From Pseudomonadota bacterium (GTDB lineage: Bacteria; Pseudomonadota; Gammaproteobacteria; Steroidobacterales; Steroidobacteraceae): a DNA stretch of 16,411 nucleotides. Shown one piece after another: positions 6,293-13,110 of the stretch. Each line of letters starts with the position of its first letter. The first letter of the stretch is position 1. The DNA is taken from contig JAKCEJ010000025.1 of the NCBI GenBank assembly GCA_021838065.1, positions 1-16,411 on the forward strand, read 5' to 3'. The translations under genes and the position numbers were made by a program. Under the pieces are notes generated by a model. The model did not search any database. It saw only the letters and a list, made by a program, of their open reading frames with translations, and was not told where the DNA came from.

Positions 6293-6904
6293 GTGAGCAG
6301 TCCGTCCCAGACGCACCGGCGCGGCAGCGCCTCGCGGGTGCTGCGCATCATCGGCGGCGCATGGCGCGGGCGGCGCCTGCGCTTTCCGGCCGCGCCCGCG
6401 ATCCGCCCCACGCCCGATCGGGTGCGCGAGACGCTGTTCAACTGGCTCGCGCCCGTCGTGCCGGGCGCGCGCTGTCTGGATCTGTTCGCCGGCAGCGGCG
6501 CGCTCGGCCTCGAGGCGCTCTCGCGCGGCGCCTCGCACGTGACCTTCGTCGAGCGCAACCGGCAGGCGGCCCGCGCGATCGAGGAGTGCCTGGCGCAGTT
6601 CGACCCGCAGGGCCGGTACGATGGGCGCGTGCTCGCCGCCGATGCCGAAACGTTTCTCGCGACGGCAGCGCAGCCGTTCGATATCGTCTTCCTCGATCCG
6701 CCGTTCGCCTCGGGAGCGCTCCAGGCGATCGCCGAGCGGCTGGAGGCCGGCGGCTGGCTGAGTACCACAGCCCGGATCTACATCGAGTGTCCTGCCGAGC
6801 GCCCTGCGCCCGTGCCGGCGAACTGGACGCATGAGCGCGACAAGCGCTCGGGGCAGGTCGGGTATCATCTGTACTCGCGACAGAGGGGATTCGCCAGCGA
6901 ATGA
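6293..6904 (+). CDS. rsmD: 16S rRNA (guanine966-N2)-methyltransferase
   Basis: The 203-residue protein is a Rossmann-fold methyltransferase that uses S-adenosylmethionine to methylate G966 of 16S rRNA. It shows RIIGGAWRGRRLRFP at the N-terminus (18-32), RPTPDRVRETLFNWL (38-52), the SAM-binding DLFAGSGALGLEALSRGA (63-80) and the catalytic DPPF (135-138). The start is taken as GTG 6293, giving a normal length; there is no good Shine-Dalgarno sequence. The frame is open much further upstream but that part runs antisense to ftsY. rsmD is divergent from ftsY, as in many gammaproteobacteria, and overlaps coaD by 4 bases (ATGA). Confidence 0.95.
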   Translation: MSSPSQTHRRGSASRVLRIIGGAWRGRRLRFPAAPAIRPTPDRVRETLFNWLAPVVPGARCLDLFAGSGALGLEALSRGASHVTFVERNRQAARAIEECLAQFDPQGRYDGRVLAADAETFLATAAQPFDIVFLDPPFASGALQAIAERLEAGGWLSTTARIYIECPAERPAPVPANWTHERDKRSGQVGYHLYSRQRGFASE

Positions 6905-7383
6905 ACCGTCACGCCGTCTACCCGGGGACCTTCGACCCGATCACCAATGGTCACCAGGATCTGGTGCGCCGCGCCGCGAGCATCTTCGAGCGGGTGATCA
7001 TCGCGATCGCCGCCAATCCCAACAAGGCGCCGATGTTTTCGCTCGATGAGCGCGTCGACATGGCGCGCCGTGTGCTCGCCGAACTGCCGAACGTCGAGGT
7101 CGTCGGCTACTCGGGCCTGACGGTCGAGTTCGCGCGCAGGCAGGGCGCGCGGGTGATCGTCCGAGGCCTGCGCGCGGTGTCGGATTTCGAGTTCGAGTTC
7201 CAGCTGGCCAACATGAGCCGCCACCTGGAGCGGGACATCGAGACGGTGTTCCTGACGCCGCAGGAGCAGTTCACATTCATCTCCTCCACCCTGGTGCGCG
7301 AAATCGCGGTGCTCGGGGGCAACGTGAGCGAGTTCGTGCATCCCATCGTCGAAGTGGAGCTCAAGAAGCGCCGCGGCGCGTGA
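6901..7383 (+). CDS. coaD: Phosphopantetheine adenylyltransferase
   Basis: The 160-residue enzyme transfers AMP from ATP to 4'-phosphopantetheine, giving dephospho-CoA, the penultimate step of coenzyme A synthesis. Motifs are YPGTFDPITNGH (7-18, with the T/HxGH nucleotidyltransferase His18), RGLRAVSDFEFE (88-99) and the ISSTLVRE segment (127-134). Length is standard for the hexameric enzyme. Its start overlaps the rsmD stop (ATGA), so the two are co-translated. The gene is convergent with mutM with only 4 bp between stops. Together with coaBC this window carries three of the five CoA-synthesis activities. Confidence 0.97.
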   Translation: MNRHAVYPGTFDPITNGHQDLVRRAASIFERVIIAIAANPNKAPMFSLDERVDMARRVLAELPNVEVVGYSGLTVEFARRQGARVIVRGLRAVSDFEFEFQLANMSRHLERDIETVFLTPQEQFTFISSTLVREIAVLGGNVSEFVHPIVEVELKKRRGA

Positions 7384-7387
7384 CATC

Positions 7388-8203
7388 TCAGCGCTGGCAC
7401 GCCGGGCAGTAGTAGCTGGATCGACCCTGCTGCGTACGGCGGCGGATCGCCGCGCCGCACACCCGACAGGGCTGACCGGCGCGCTCGTAGACGTAGAGCT
7501 TCTGACGGAAGTAGCCCGGGGAACCGTCCGCGCCCACATAATCACGCAGAGTCGTTCCCCCAACGCGGATGGCTTGCCTCAGAACCCTGCGCACCGCGGT
7601 CACCAGGCGCGCCGCCTCGGCGCGCGTGAGACGCCGTGCCACGCGCCCCGGGCGGATCCGAGCCCGGAACAGCGCCTCGCTGGCGTAGATATTGCCGACG
7701 CCGACCACCAAGTGGCTGTTCATGAGCAGCTGCTTGATGGCGAGGCGCCTGCCGCGCGTCACGCGCCAGAGGTACTCGGCGTCGAAAGCGGCATCGAACG
7801 GCTCCGGCGCCAGATTCCGCAGCAGCCGGTGATCCTGCGGGTCCGCTCCGGTGTAGTGCAGACTGCCGAAGCGGCGCGGATCGTTGAAGCGCAGGATGCG
7901 CCCCGAATCGAGCCGCAGGTCGTATTGATCGTGCCGCAGCCGCGGCGTGCCGTCCGCGAGCACGCGCAGGGAGCCGGACATGCCGAGGTGCACGATCAGC
8001 GTGCCGCCGTCGAGTCCGATGAGCAGGTATTTGGCGCGCCGTCCCGCGGCGAGGATGCGCCGGCCCGCCAGCTGCGCGGGCAAGGCGCGCGCGACCGGCC
8101 AGCGCAGCCGCGGCTCGTACACCTCGAGCGCCACGATGGTCCGCCCGATCACGTGCGGCTCGATGCCGCGGCGGGTGGTCTCGACCTCGGGCAGTTCCGG
8201 CAT
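7388..8203 (-). CDS. mutM: Formamidopyrimidine-DNA glycosylase (Fpg/MutM)
   Basis: The 271-residue bifunctional DNA glycosylase/AP lyase removes 8-oxoguanine and formamidopyrimidines. All key elements are present: catalytic N-terminal Pro2-Glu3 (MPELPEVETT), Lys58 in RRAKYLL, the NDPRRFG segment (107-113), GVGNIYASE (168-176) with conserved Asn171, and a C-terminal zinc finger with Cys246, Cys249, Cys266 and Cys269. The damage-recognition arginine is likely Arg261. Start ATG 8203 is fixed by the need for Pro2 at the N-terminus, with GGAGAG just upstream. It lies beside coaD, as in E. coli, but here convergently. A cytochrome b561 gene lies 87 bp upstream on the same strand. Confidence 0.97.
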   Translation of the reverse strand: MPELPEVETTRRGIEPHVIGRTIVALEVYEPRLRWPVARALPAQLAGRRILAAGRRAKYLLIGLDGGTLIVHLGMSGSLRVLADGTPRLRHDQYDLRLDSGRILRFNDPRRFGSLHYTGADPQDHRLLRNLAPEPFDAAFDAEYLWRVTRGRRLAIKQLLMNSHLVVGVGNIYASEALFRARIRPGRVARRLTRAEAARLVTAVRRVLRQAIRVGGTTLRDYVGADGSPGYFRQKLYVYERAGQPCRVCGAAIRRRTQQGRSSYYCPACQR

Positions 8204-8290
8204 GCTCTCCGCGACCCGGGCGCGACCGGCCGCTGCAGATGGGGGAGGACAGCGTATCCGGCTCGCGCGCTTCCCGGAAGGCGCGCGGGC

Positions 8291-8848
8291 TCAGCCGGCC
8301 CGCTTGCCCGGCAGCATGCGCCGCAGCACCGAGTCGCGCCTGACGTAATGGTGCATCAGCGCCGCAGCGGCGTGCAGGCCCGCCACGATCACCAGCAGGT
8401 CAGCCAGATCACTGTGCAGCTCGCTGACGGTGCGCACCACCGAGCGGGTCGCGAACGCGGGCCGCGGGAAGGTGAACCAGTCAAAGACCGAGAGGCCGTG
8501 CACCCACGCGCGCGCCGCACCAAACGCCACGGTGAGGATCAGCAGGCCGTACAGGCCGTAGTGGCTCACTTTGGCCAGCAGGTTCAGCCAGCCCTCATCG
8601 GCCGACGGCAGGTGCCGTCCGCCGGCCGAGCGCCATACGATGCGCACCAGCAGGACGGCGCCGACGAGCAGGCCGAGGACCATGTGCACCGAGAGGGCGG
8701 CATGGCGCGGCGCACCCTTCGTGAACTCGTCCATGAACTGCCCGAGTGCCCATACCATGGCCACCAGCGCGGCGGTAAGCCAGTGCAGCATCATGCTGAA
8801 ACCGTCGTACTTCAGTTCCGTCGTCGCAGTCGGTGCCTTAGTCGCCAA
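8291..8848 (-). CDS. Cytochrome b561 family protein
   Basis: The predicted 185-residue inner-membrane protein has four hydrophobic helices and the histidines expected of a di-haem b561: His22 (MMLHWL), His55 (SVHMVLG), His145 (ELHSDLAD) and His159 (AGLHAAAALMHHY), with a further His96 in the third helix. The family moves electrons across or within the membrane, often from quinol; the partner here is unknown. The start is taken as a TTG at 8848 because AAGGGG lies six bases before it and the family begins shortly upstream of YDGFSMMLHW. An open frame extends to 8977 but that part is not b561-like. The gene is divergent from rpoH. A 6-bp GC stem (8285-8290 with 8298-8303) spans the stop codon. 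Confidence 0.88.
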   Translation of the reverse strand: MATKAPTATTELKYDGFSMMLHWLTAALVAMVWALGQFMDEFTKGAPRHAALSVHMVLGLLVGAVLLVRIVWRSAGGRHLPSADEGWLNLLAKVSHYGLYGLLILTVAFGAARAWVHGLSVFDWFTFPRPAFATRSVVRTVSELHSDLADLLVIVAGLHAAAALMHHYVRRDSVLRRMLPGKRAG

Positions 8849-8983
8849 ATCGGTCCCCTTAAGGTGGCGTTGATGAACGGTTGGATCGAGCCAGAAGCTC
8901 GCGGCAAGCACAATATCGGGTTTCCCGGAAAGATTGATGACAACGGGAACGCCTTGGGCCACGCTGGCCCACATCATTCCTAC

Positions 8984-8999
8984 TTAAGCTATACCTTAA
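8984..8999. repeat. Short inverted repeat TTAAG-N6-CTTAA between cytochrome b561 and rpoH
   Basis: TTAAG (8984-8988) and CTTAA (8995-8999) flank CTATAC in an AT-rich island of the 246-bp divergent gap. The position suits an operator or the core of a promoter for either gene, but no matching -35 element stands out on either strand. Confidence 0.25.
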
Positions 9000-9038
9000 C
9001 AGGAGATCCGCCGCCCCGGCGGGGAACCCTGAGGGTCA

Positions 9039-9065
9039 TTAGCACTCAAAAGACCCGAGTGCTAA
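9039..9065. promoter_or_regulatory. CIRCE operator (HrcA binding site) of rpoH
   Basis: A perfect CIRCE element: TTAGCACTC (9039-9047), a 9-base spacer, and GAGTGCTAA (9057-9065). Both 9-base arms match the consensus with no mismatch. CIRCE is the operator of the heat-labile repressor HrcA, classically on groESL and hrcA-grpE-dnaKJ. Here it ends 29 bases before the rpoH ATG. hrcA itself is not in the window, so its presence elsewhere in the genome is inferred. Confidence 0.95.
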
Positions 9066-9068
9066 AAT
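9039..9068 (+). promoter_or_regulatory. Candidate vegetative promoter of rpoH overlapping CIRCE
   Basis: TTAGCA (9039-9044), 18 bases, then TAAAAT (9063-9068) preceded by an extended -10 TGC (9060-9062). The CIRCE arms coincide with the two promoter boxes, so bound HrcA would occlude RNA polymerase. Initiation would be near 9075, about 20 bases before the ATG, leaving room for the GGGAG at 9085-9089. The -35 match is moderate. Confidence 0.5.
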
Positions 9069-9094
9069 TCGCTCACCGCGTTTTGGGAGCATCC

Positions 9095-9979
9095 ATGAGT
9101 ACAGCGACTGCACTGATTGCCCGGCCGTGCGAGTTCGCGCTCGCCGGACCAATCGGCAGCGTCGATGCCTACGTCGACCGGGTGAGCCGCATCCCCGTCC
9201 TCGACCGCGAGGCCGAGCGCGCGCTGGCCGTACGTTTCCGTGACGATGGCGACCTGGACGCCGCCCGCCAGCTGGTGCTGGCGCATCTGCGTTTCGTGGT
9301 CCACATCGCCCGCGGCTACCGCGGCTACGGACTGCCCTTTGGCGACCTGATCCAGGAAGGCAATGTGGGACTGATGAAGGCGGTCAAACGCTTCGACCCG
9401 ACGCTGAATGTGCGCCTGGTGTCCTTCGCCGTTCACTGGATCCGGGCCGAGATCCACGAGTACGTCCTGCGCAACTGGCGGCTGGTGAAGGTCGCCACCA
9501 CCAAGGCGCAGCGCAAGCTCTTCTTCAATCTGCGGCGCATGAAGAAGAACCTCACCTGGCTGTCCGCGGAGGAGACGGCGGCGGTGGCCCGCGACCTCGG
9601 CGTCACGCCGGGCGAGGTGACCGAGATGGAAAAACGCCTTGCGGCGCACGACGTCGCATTCGATCCGGCGCCGGATGCCGACGAGGAGGAAACCTATAGC
9701 CCGGCGGCGTATCTGCCGGCCCCCGACGCCGACCCCGCCGACCAGGTGGAGGGCGCCGAGTGGGAAAGCGACTCCGCGGCCCGGCTGCGCAGCGCTCTCG
9801 GCCGGCTCGATGGGCGCAGCCGCGACATTCTCGAGCGGCGCTGGATGCGCGAGGACAAGGCGACGCTGCATGAGCTCGCCGGCCAGTACGGCGTATCCGC
9901 CGAGCGCATCCGCCAGATCGAGGTCAATGCGCTCGGCAAGCTGCGCGGCCTGATGACGCCGGAGCCGGCTCCGGCCTGA
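9095..9979 (+). CDS. rpoH: RNA polymerase heat-shock sigma factor RpoH (sigma-32)
   Basis: The 294-residue sigma-70-family protein directs RNA polymerase to heat-shock promoters. Region 2 is visible in LRFVVHIARGYRGYGLPFGD (65-84) onward through LVSFAVHWIRAEIHEY (108-123). The RpoH box QRKLFFNLR (139-147), which distinguishes sigma-32 from other group members, is intact. Region 4.2 has the helix-turn-helix ATLHELAGQYGVSAERIRQI. Length is slightly above E. coli RpoH. The start ATG 9095 has GGGAG five bases upstream; the open frame extending further upstream runs antisense to mutM and cytochrome b561. A CIRCE operator overlaps the likely promoter, implying transcriptional control by HrcA on top of or in place of the translational and stability control known in E. 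coli. In E. coli rpoH directly follows ftsX; here it lies about 5 kb away. Confidence 0.96.
   Translation: MSTATALIARPCEFALAGPIGSVDAYVDRVSRIPVLDREAERALAVRFRDDGDLDAARQLVLAHLRFVVHIARGYRGYGLPFGDLIQEGNVGLMKAVKRFDPTLNVRLVSFAVHWIRAEIHEYVLRNWRLVKVATTKAQRKLFFNLRRMKKNLTWLSAEETAAVARDLGVTPGEVTEMEKRLAAHDVAFDPAPDADEEETYSPAAYLPAPDADPADQVEGAEWESDSAARLRSALGRLDGRSRDILERRWMREDKATLHELAGQYGVSAERIRQIEVNALGKLRGLMTPEPAPA
9958..9975. terminator. Perfect 18-bp palindrome at the 3' end of rpoH
   Basis: GCCGGAGCCGGCTCCGGC is its own reverse complement and could fold as a 7-bp stem with a 4-base loop. It lies inside the last rpoH codons, just before a 21-bp convergent gap to the malic enzyme stop. It may help end transcription from either side but has no T-run, and GC-rich Pro/Ala codons could produce it by chance. 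Confidence 0.25.
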
Positions 9980-10000
9980 GGCCGCCCCGGCCGCCGGCGC

Positions 10001-11302
10001 TCAGGACGGATAGGCCGCCTGCACTGCGGCGGCCACCCGCTCGTGCACGGTCTTGTCGAGCGGATCGGGGACCAACGCATCCTCCTGCGCCAGGGGCGCG
10101 AGCTCAGCCAGCGTCTGCGCCGCCGCCATGAGCATCGCATCGGTGAACTGCGGGGCCTTGGCGGCAAGCGCCCCTTTGAACAATCCCGGAAAAGCCAGAA
10201 CGTTGTTGATGCCCTTGCCGTCGGCGGCGAAGGCGGCGCCGTGCTCGCGCGCCACGTGCGGCTCGATCTCCGGATCAGGATTGGAGAGGGCCAGGATGAC
10301 TTGCCCCGGGCGGATCCACTCCGGCTGGATCAAGCCCTTCACGCCCGTGGTCGCGATCACGATGTCCGCGCGGCGCATAAGATCCTCGAGGCTCGCCCCC
10401 TCGGCGCCGAGCGTCCTGATGCGGGCGATCGCCTCGGGGTTGCGATCCGCGCCGAGCACCTGATTGACGCCATATGCCCGCAGCAGACGCACGATGCCCG
10501 TGCCCGCCGCGCCGAGCCCGATCTGCCCGACGGTGCTCTCGGGCAGACTCCGGCAGGCGCGCCGCGCGGCGTTGATCAGCGCCGCCAGCGCCACGACCGC
10601 CGTGCCATGCTGATCGTCGTGCAGCACCGGCTTGCGCAACCGCGCACGCAGCCCGGCCTCGATCTCGAAGCACTCCGGTGCGGCGAAGTCCTCGAGCTGG
10701 ATGGCGCCGAAGGACAGGTGGATGCCGGCGATGAGCTCGATGACTTTCTGCGCGCGCGTCTCCTCGAGCAGGACGGGCACGCCCGAGAGCCCGACCAGAT
10801 CGGAGAACAGCGCCGCCTTGCCTTCCATCACGGGCAGGCCCGCGAGCGGCCCAATATTGCCGAGTCCCAGAATCGCCGTGCCGTTGGTGATCACCGCCAC
10901 CGTGCTATCGATGCTGGTGTACTCGTGGGCGAGCTGCGGATCCTGCTGGATCGCCAAGCACACCCGCGCGACGCCCGGGGTGTATACATCGCGCAGGGTC
11001 TGCAGCGTGTTGATGGGCAGGCTGGCCACCATGCGGATCTTGCCGCCGCGATGACGGTTGAATACCCGGTCGGATTTGCCGATGAAGCGGGCGTTGGGCA
11101 GCTGGTCGATGCGCGCGTAGAGGTCGTGATTGGCCTCCTCGTCCATCTCCAGGGTGATCTCCCAGAGCGTGCGGCCCTGCACGCGCCGCACGGAGGTCAG
11201 GTGCTGAATGGTCAGACCGGCGTCGGCGATCACCTGCAGCACCTTCGCGAGGCTTCCCGGCTGGTGGACGGTCTCGACGATCAGGATCTCGGGTATCTTC
11301 AT
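10001..11302 (-). CDS. Malic enzyme with N-terminal ACT domain (malate to pyruvate + CO2)
   Basis: The 433-residue protein joins an ACT-type regulatory domain (about 5-78, beginning ILIVETVHQPGSLAKVLQVI) to a compact malic enzyme of the short bacterial type. The catalytic part shows VYTPGVA (Tyr107), GLGNIGP (146-152), MEGKAALF (Lys162), metal ligands in LEDFAAPECFEIE (Glu204, Asp205) and HDDQHGTA (Asp229, Asp230), the dinucleotide-binding GLGAAGTG (262-269), then LSNPDPE and GINNVLAFPG. It should oxidatively decarboxylate malate to pyruvate with NAD or NADP. Asp286 after the second strand (LGADRN) hints at NAD but does not prove it. ACT domains usually bind amino acids, so allosteric control is likely. 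ATG 11302 begins the ACT domain; no clear ribosome binding site precedes it. A TATAGT hexamer on the minus strand (11344-11339) may be its -10. It is divergent from a sensor-like gene. Confidence 0.92.
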   Translation of the reverse strand: MKIPEILIVETVHQPGSLAKVLQVIADAGLTIQHLTSVRRVQGRTLWEITLEMDEEANHDLYARIDQLPNARFIGKSDRVFNRHRGGKIRMVASLPINTLQTLRDVYTPGVARVCLAIQQDPQLAHEYTSIDSTVAVITNGTAILGLGNIGPLAGLPVMEGKAALFSDLVGLSGVPVLLEETRAQKVIELIAGIHLSFGAIQLEDFAAPECFEIEAGLRARLRKPVLHDDQHGTAVVALAALINAARRACRSLPESTVGQIGLGAAGTGIVRLLRAYGVNQVLGADRNPEAIARIRTLGAEGASLEDLMRRADIVIATTGVKGLIQPEWIRPGQVILALSNPDPEIEPHVAREHGAAFAADGKGINNVLAFPGLFKGALAAKAPQFTDAMLMAAAQTLAELAPLAQEDALVPDPLDKTVHERVAAAVQAAYPS

Positions 11303-11378
11303 GATCTTGGCTGTGCGCTCCCGTGAAGCGGTAGCGTCACTATAAGCGACCCGACTGAAGTATGGTTTAAGCGAACTG

Positions 11379-12581
11379 ATGCGGCCCTGGCTCAAGCTTT
11401 TGCTGCTCGTCCTGGTCACCCTGGTGCTGCCCTGGGACGGCGTGCGCTACGCGCGCCAGATGGAGGCGGCGCTGCGCAAGAGCGAGCGGCAGGACCTGCG
11501 CTCCCTGGCCGGAACGCTCGCTGCCTCGCTGCAGGGGCGCGTGCGCCTCATCTACCGCTTTCCGGCCGAGGGGACGGATCCGGGGCCCTATGACCTCACC
11601 CCCGTGCCCCTGCCCGCGCCGGTGTATGTCGACGGCTATGCCGACGGCTGGCCGCCGGCAGTGCATCGCTGGCGCCGCTACGGCAACGCCGCGCACCACT
11701 TCGATATCCTCACAGGCGTCAGCGGGCGGATGCTGTACGTGCTGCTGCGGGTGGCCGATCCGCATCTCGTGTTCGATGCACCGCTCGCCAATGCGCGGGG
11801 CCGCCGCAGCAGGGGCGATCGGATCTGGATTGGCTTCACCGGCGCGCGGGGGCATCCGCACGCGGAATTCCTAGCGCTCACCGGCGCCGGGCCTGTCGTG
11901 GCGCACCGGATCGTCCGCGGCGAATACGGCCGCCGGCGGGCGGTCGCGGATCCGCGCATCGTCGGCGCCCTGCAACCTCATCCCGGCGGTTACGACGTCA
12001 AATTGTCGATTCCCCTGTCGATGCTGGGCGGGCGGTTCGGGCTCCTGGTCGATGACCGCGGCGACGCCGGGGGCGCGCCGATCCGCTACGGCATGCTGCG
12101 CCGCGCCAACCTGCATGCGCGCGGCGGCCTGATCCTCGCCTCAGCGACGCTGCCGTCCTATCTGAGCCGCCTGCTGCGGCCGGGCCTGCGGCTGTCGGTC
12201 ACCACCCCTTCGGGCGCTCTGCTCGCGCAGGCGGACAAGCCCACCGTCCCCGACATCCCGGCGCCGCAACCGGGGCTGCTGGCGCGACTGTTCCGGCGTC
12301 TCACCGGGCCCGGCGGCAACTCGCGCATCGCCGCAGCCGCGCCCATCCATGGAGTGGGGGGCCGCGGTGTCATTGCGCGTCTTCAGATCACCCAAACCTC
12401 CAGCCGTTGGGCGCAGCTGCGCGACCGGACGCTCGAGCGGATGTTGAACCTCACGCTCGCCACGAGCGCCCTCGCATTGCTCATCGCGGTCGTCCTTGCA
12501 GTCCAGATGACCGCGCGCGCCTGGCACCGCCGTCGCGCGCAAGGGCAAACCCAACCCGGTCCGGGCGAGCCCCGCCCGTGA
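11379..12581 (+). CDS. Membrane sensor-like protein: TM, periplasmic domain, TM, no kinase
   Basis: The 400-residue protein starts with one membrane helix (about 5-18, LKLLLLVLVTLVLPWDGVRY), a short coiled or linker segment, and a large extracytoplasmic region (about 25-350). A second helix (about 357-377) follows, then some 23 cytoplasmic residues rich in Arg, Gln and Pro. The segment YVDGYADGWP (83-92) and the beta-rich part after it resemble the CBM9/DOMON-like sensor domain at the front of some proteobacterial histidine kinases, including those linked to dedicated sortase systems. The N-terminal LVLPWDGVRYARQMEAAL is also like those kinases. No HAMP, dimerisation or ATPase domain follows, and the sequence past the stop does not encode one in another frame that I can see. 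Ligand and partner are unknown. No response regulator is nearby. Confidence 0.7.
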   Translation: MRPWLKLLLLVLVTLVLPWDGVRYARQMEAALRKSERQDLRSLAGTLAASLQGRVRLIYRFPAEGTDPGPYDLTPVPLPAPVYVDGYADGWPPAVHRWRRYGNAAHHFDILTGVSGRMLYVLLRVADPHLVFDAPLANARGRRSRGDRIWIGFTGARGHPHAEFLALTGAGPVVAHRIVRGEYGRRRAVADPRIVGALQPHPGGYDVKLSIPLSMLGGRFGLLVDDRGDAGGAPIRYGMLRRANLHARGGLILASATLPSYLSRLLRPGLRLSVTTPSGALLAQADKPTVPDIPAPQPGLLARLFRRLTGPGGNSRIAAAAPIHGVGGRGVIARLQITQTSSRWAQLRDRTLERMLNLTLATSALALLIAVVLAVQMTARAWHRRRAQGQTQPGPGEPRP

Positions 12582-12723
12582 GCGGCGCTCGCCGCACGAG
12601 TGTGTGATTTCACTTGCATCGGCTGAAGTTCTCGCGCACCATTCGCGCCGCGTCGCGGGGTGTGGTGCCGCCCGCGGCGCCCAGCGATGGCGGTCCGGAC
12701 CCCCAGGAGGTGTGGCCAGCGAC

Positions 12724-13104
12724 ATGAAGCAGCGAAATGCGTCGCGCGATCGTGATCCCCGTCCCGCTCTGTGCAGCGTCAATTCGTATCTGGAAAAGAA
12801 TTTCCCCGACTTCTTCGCCGAGGCACGCTTTCAGGTCGGCGACGACGACTATTTTCTCTACGCGCGCTTCGGCCAGTATCTGGCCCGCACCATCGAACAG
12901 AACCGCGCGCCCCGCGAGAAGATCAACCGCGGATTCACCGTGCTCAACAAGATGGCCCGGGCATCGGCACGGCACCCCGGCATCCGTCAGATCCTCGTTT
13001 CCGGCCCCCTCGAGTACCTCGTCGATGCGCCCAAGGCGCGCGCACTGGCGCTGAAGCGCCTCTCGCCGGTCGCCCAGGGATATCTCGAGAGCCTCTGCGA
13101 GTAG
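12724..13104 (+). CDS. Small hypothetical protein upstream of the DUF924 gene
   Basis: I do not recognise a family for this 126-residue protein. It has no signal peptide or membrane helix and looks soluble and mostly helical, with NSYLEKNFPDFFAEARFQVG followed by an acidic-aromatic run (DDDYFLYARFGQYL) and a helical C-terminal half (FTVLNKMARASARHPGIRQI). The coding pattern looks real: third positions are GC-rich and the frame is free of stops. The start is uncertain. ATG 12724 is used; a strong AGGAGG lies 13 bases before it, and an in-frame GTG at 12712 is only 1 base from that site. The next gene starts 6 bases after the stop, so the two are probably co-transcribed. Confidence 0.7.
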   Translation: MKQRNASRDRDPRPALCSVNSYLEKNFPDFFAEARFQVGDDDYFLYARFGQYLARTIEQNRAPREKINRGFTVLNKMARASARHPGIRQILVSGPLEYLVDAPKARALALKRLSPVAQGYLESLCE

Positions 13105-13110
13105 CGCACC

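Noticed and set aside
8849..8977. N-terminal extension of cytochrome b561
   Set aside because: The extra residues are not b561-like and a good ribosome binding site points to the TTG at 8848.
9010..9025. GC stem (CCGCC/GGCGG) upstream of CIRCE as a terminator or thermosensor
   Set aside because: Only 5 bp, no T-run, and upstream of the predicted rpoH transcription start, so unlikely to be in the message.
7574..9094. Long in-frame extension upstream of rpoH
   Set aside because: Antisense to mutM and cytochrome b561; the sigma-32 N-terminus starts at 9095 behind GGGAG.
9571..9580. GGAGACGGC inside rpoH as another copy of the 15515-15764 repeat
   Set aside because: Only a few bases match and there is no facing arm; it is ordinary coding sequence.
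10043..11326. 427-codon open frame opposite the malic enzyme
   Set aside because: Mirror frame of a strongly supported gene; its translation is low-complexity His/Arg/Glu-rich and matches nothing.
12582..12723. A frameshift that would restore a kinase domain to the sensor-like protein
   Set aside because: No H-box, N-box or G-box motif appears in any frame after 12581; the next genes are unrelated.
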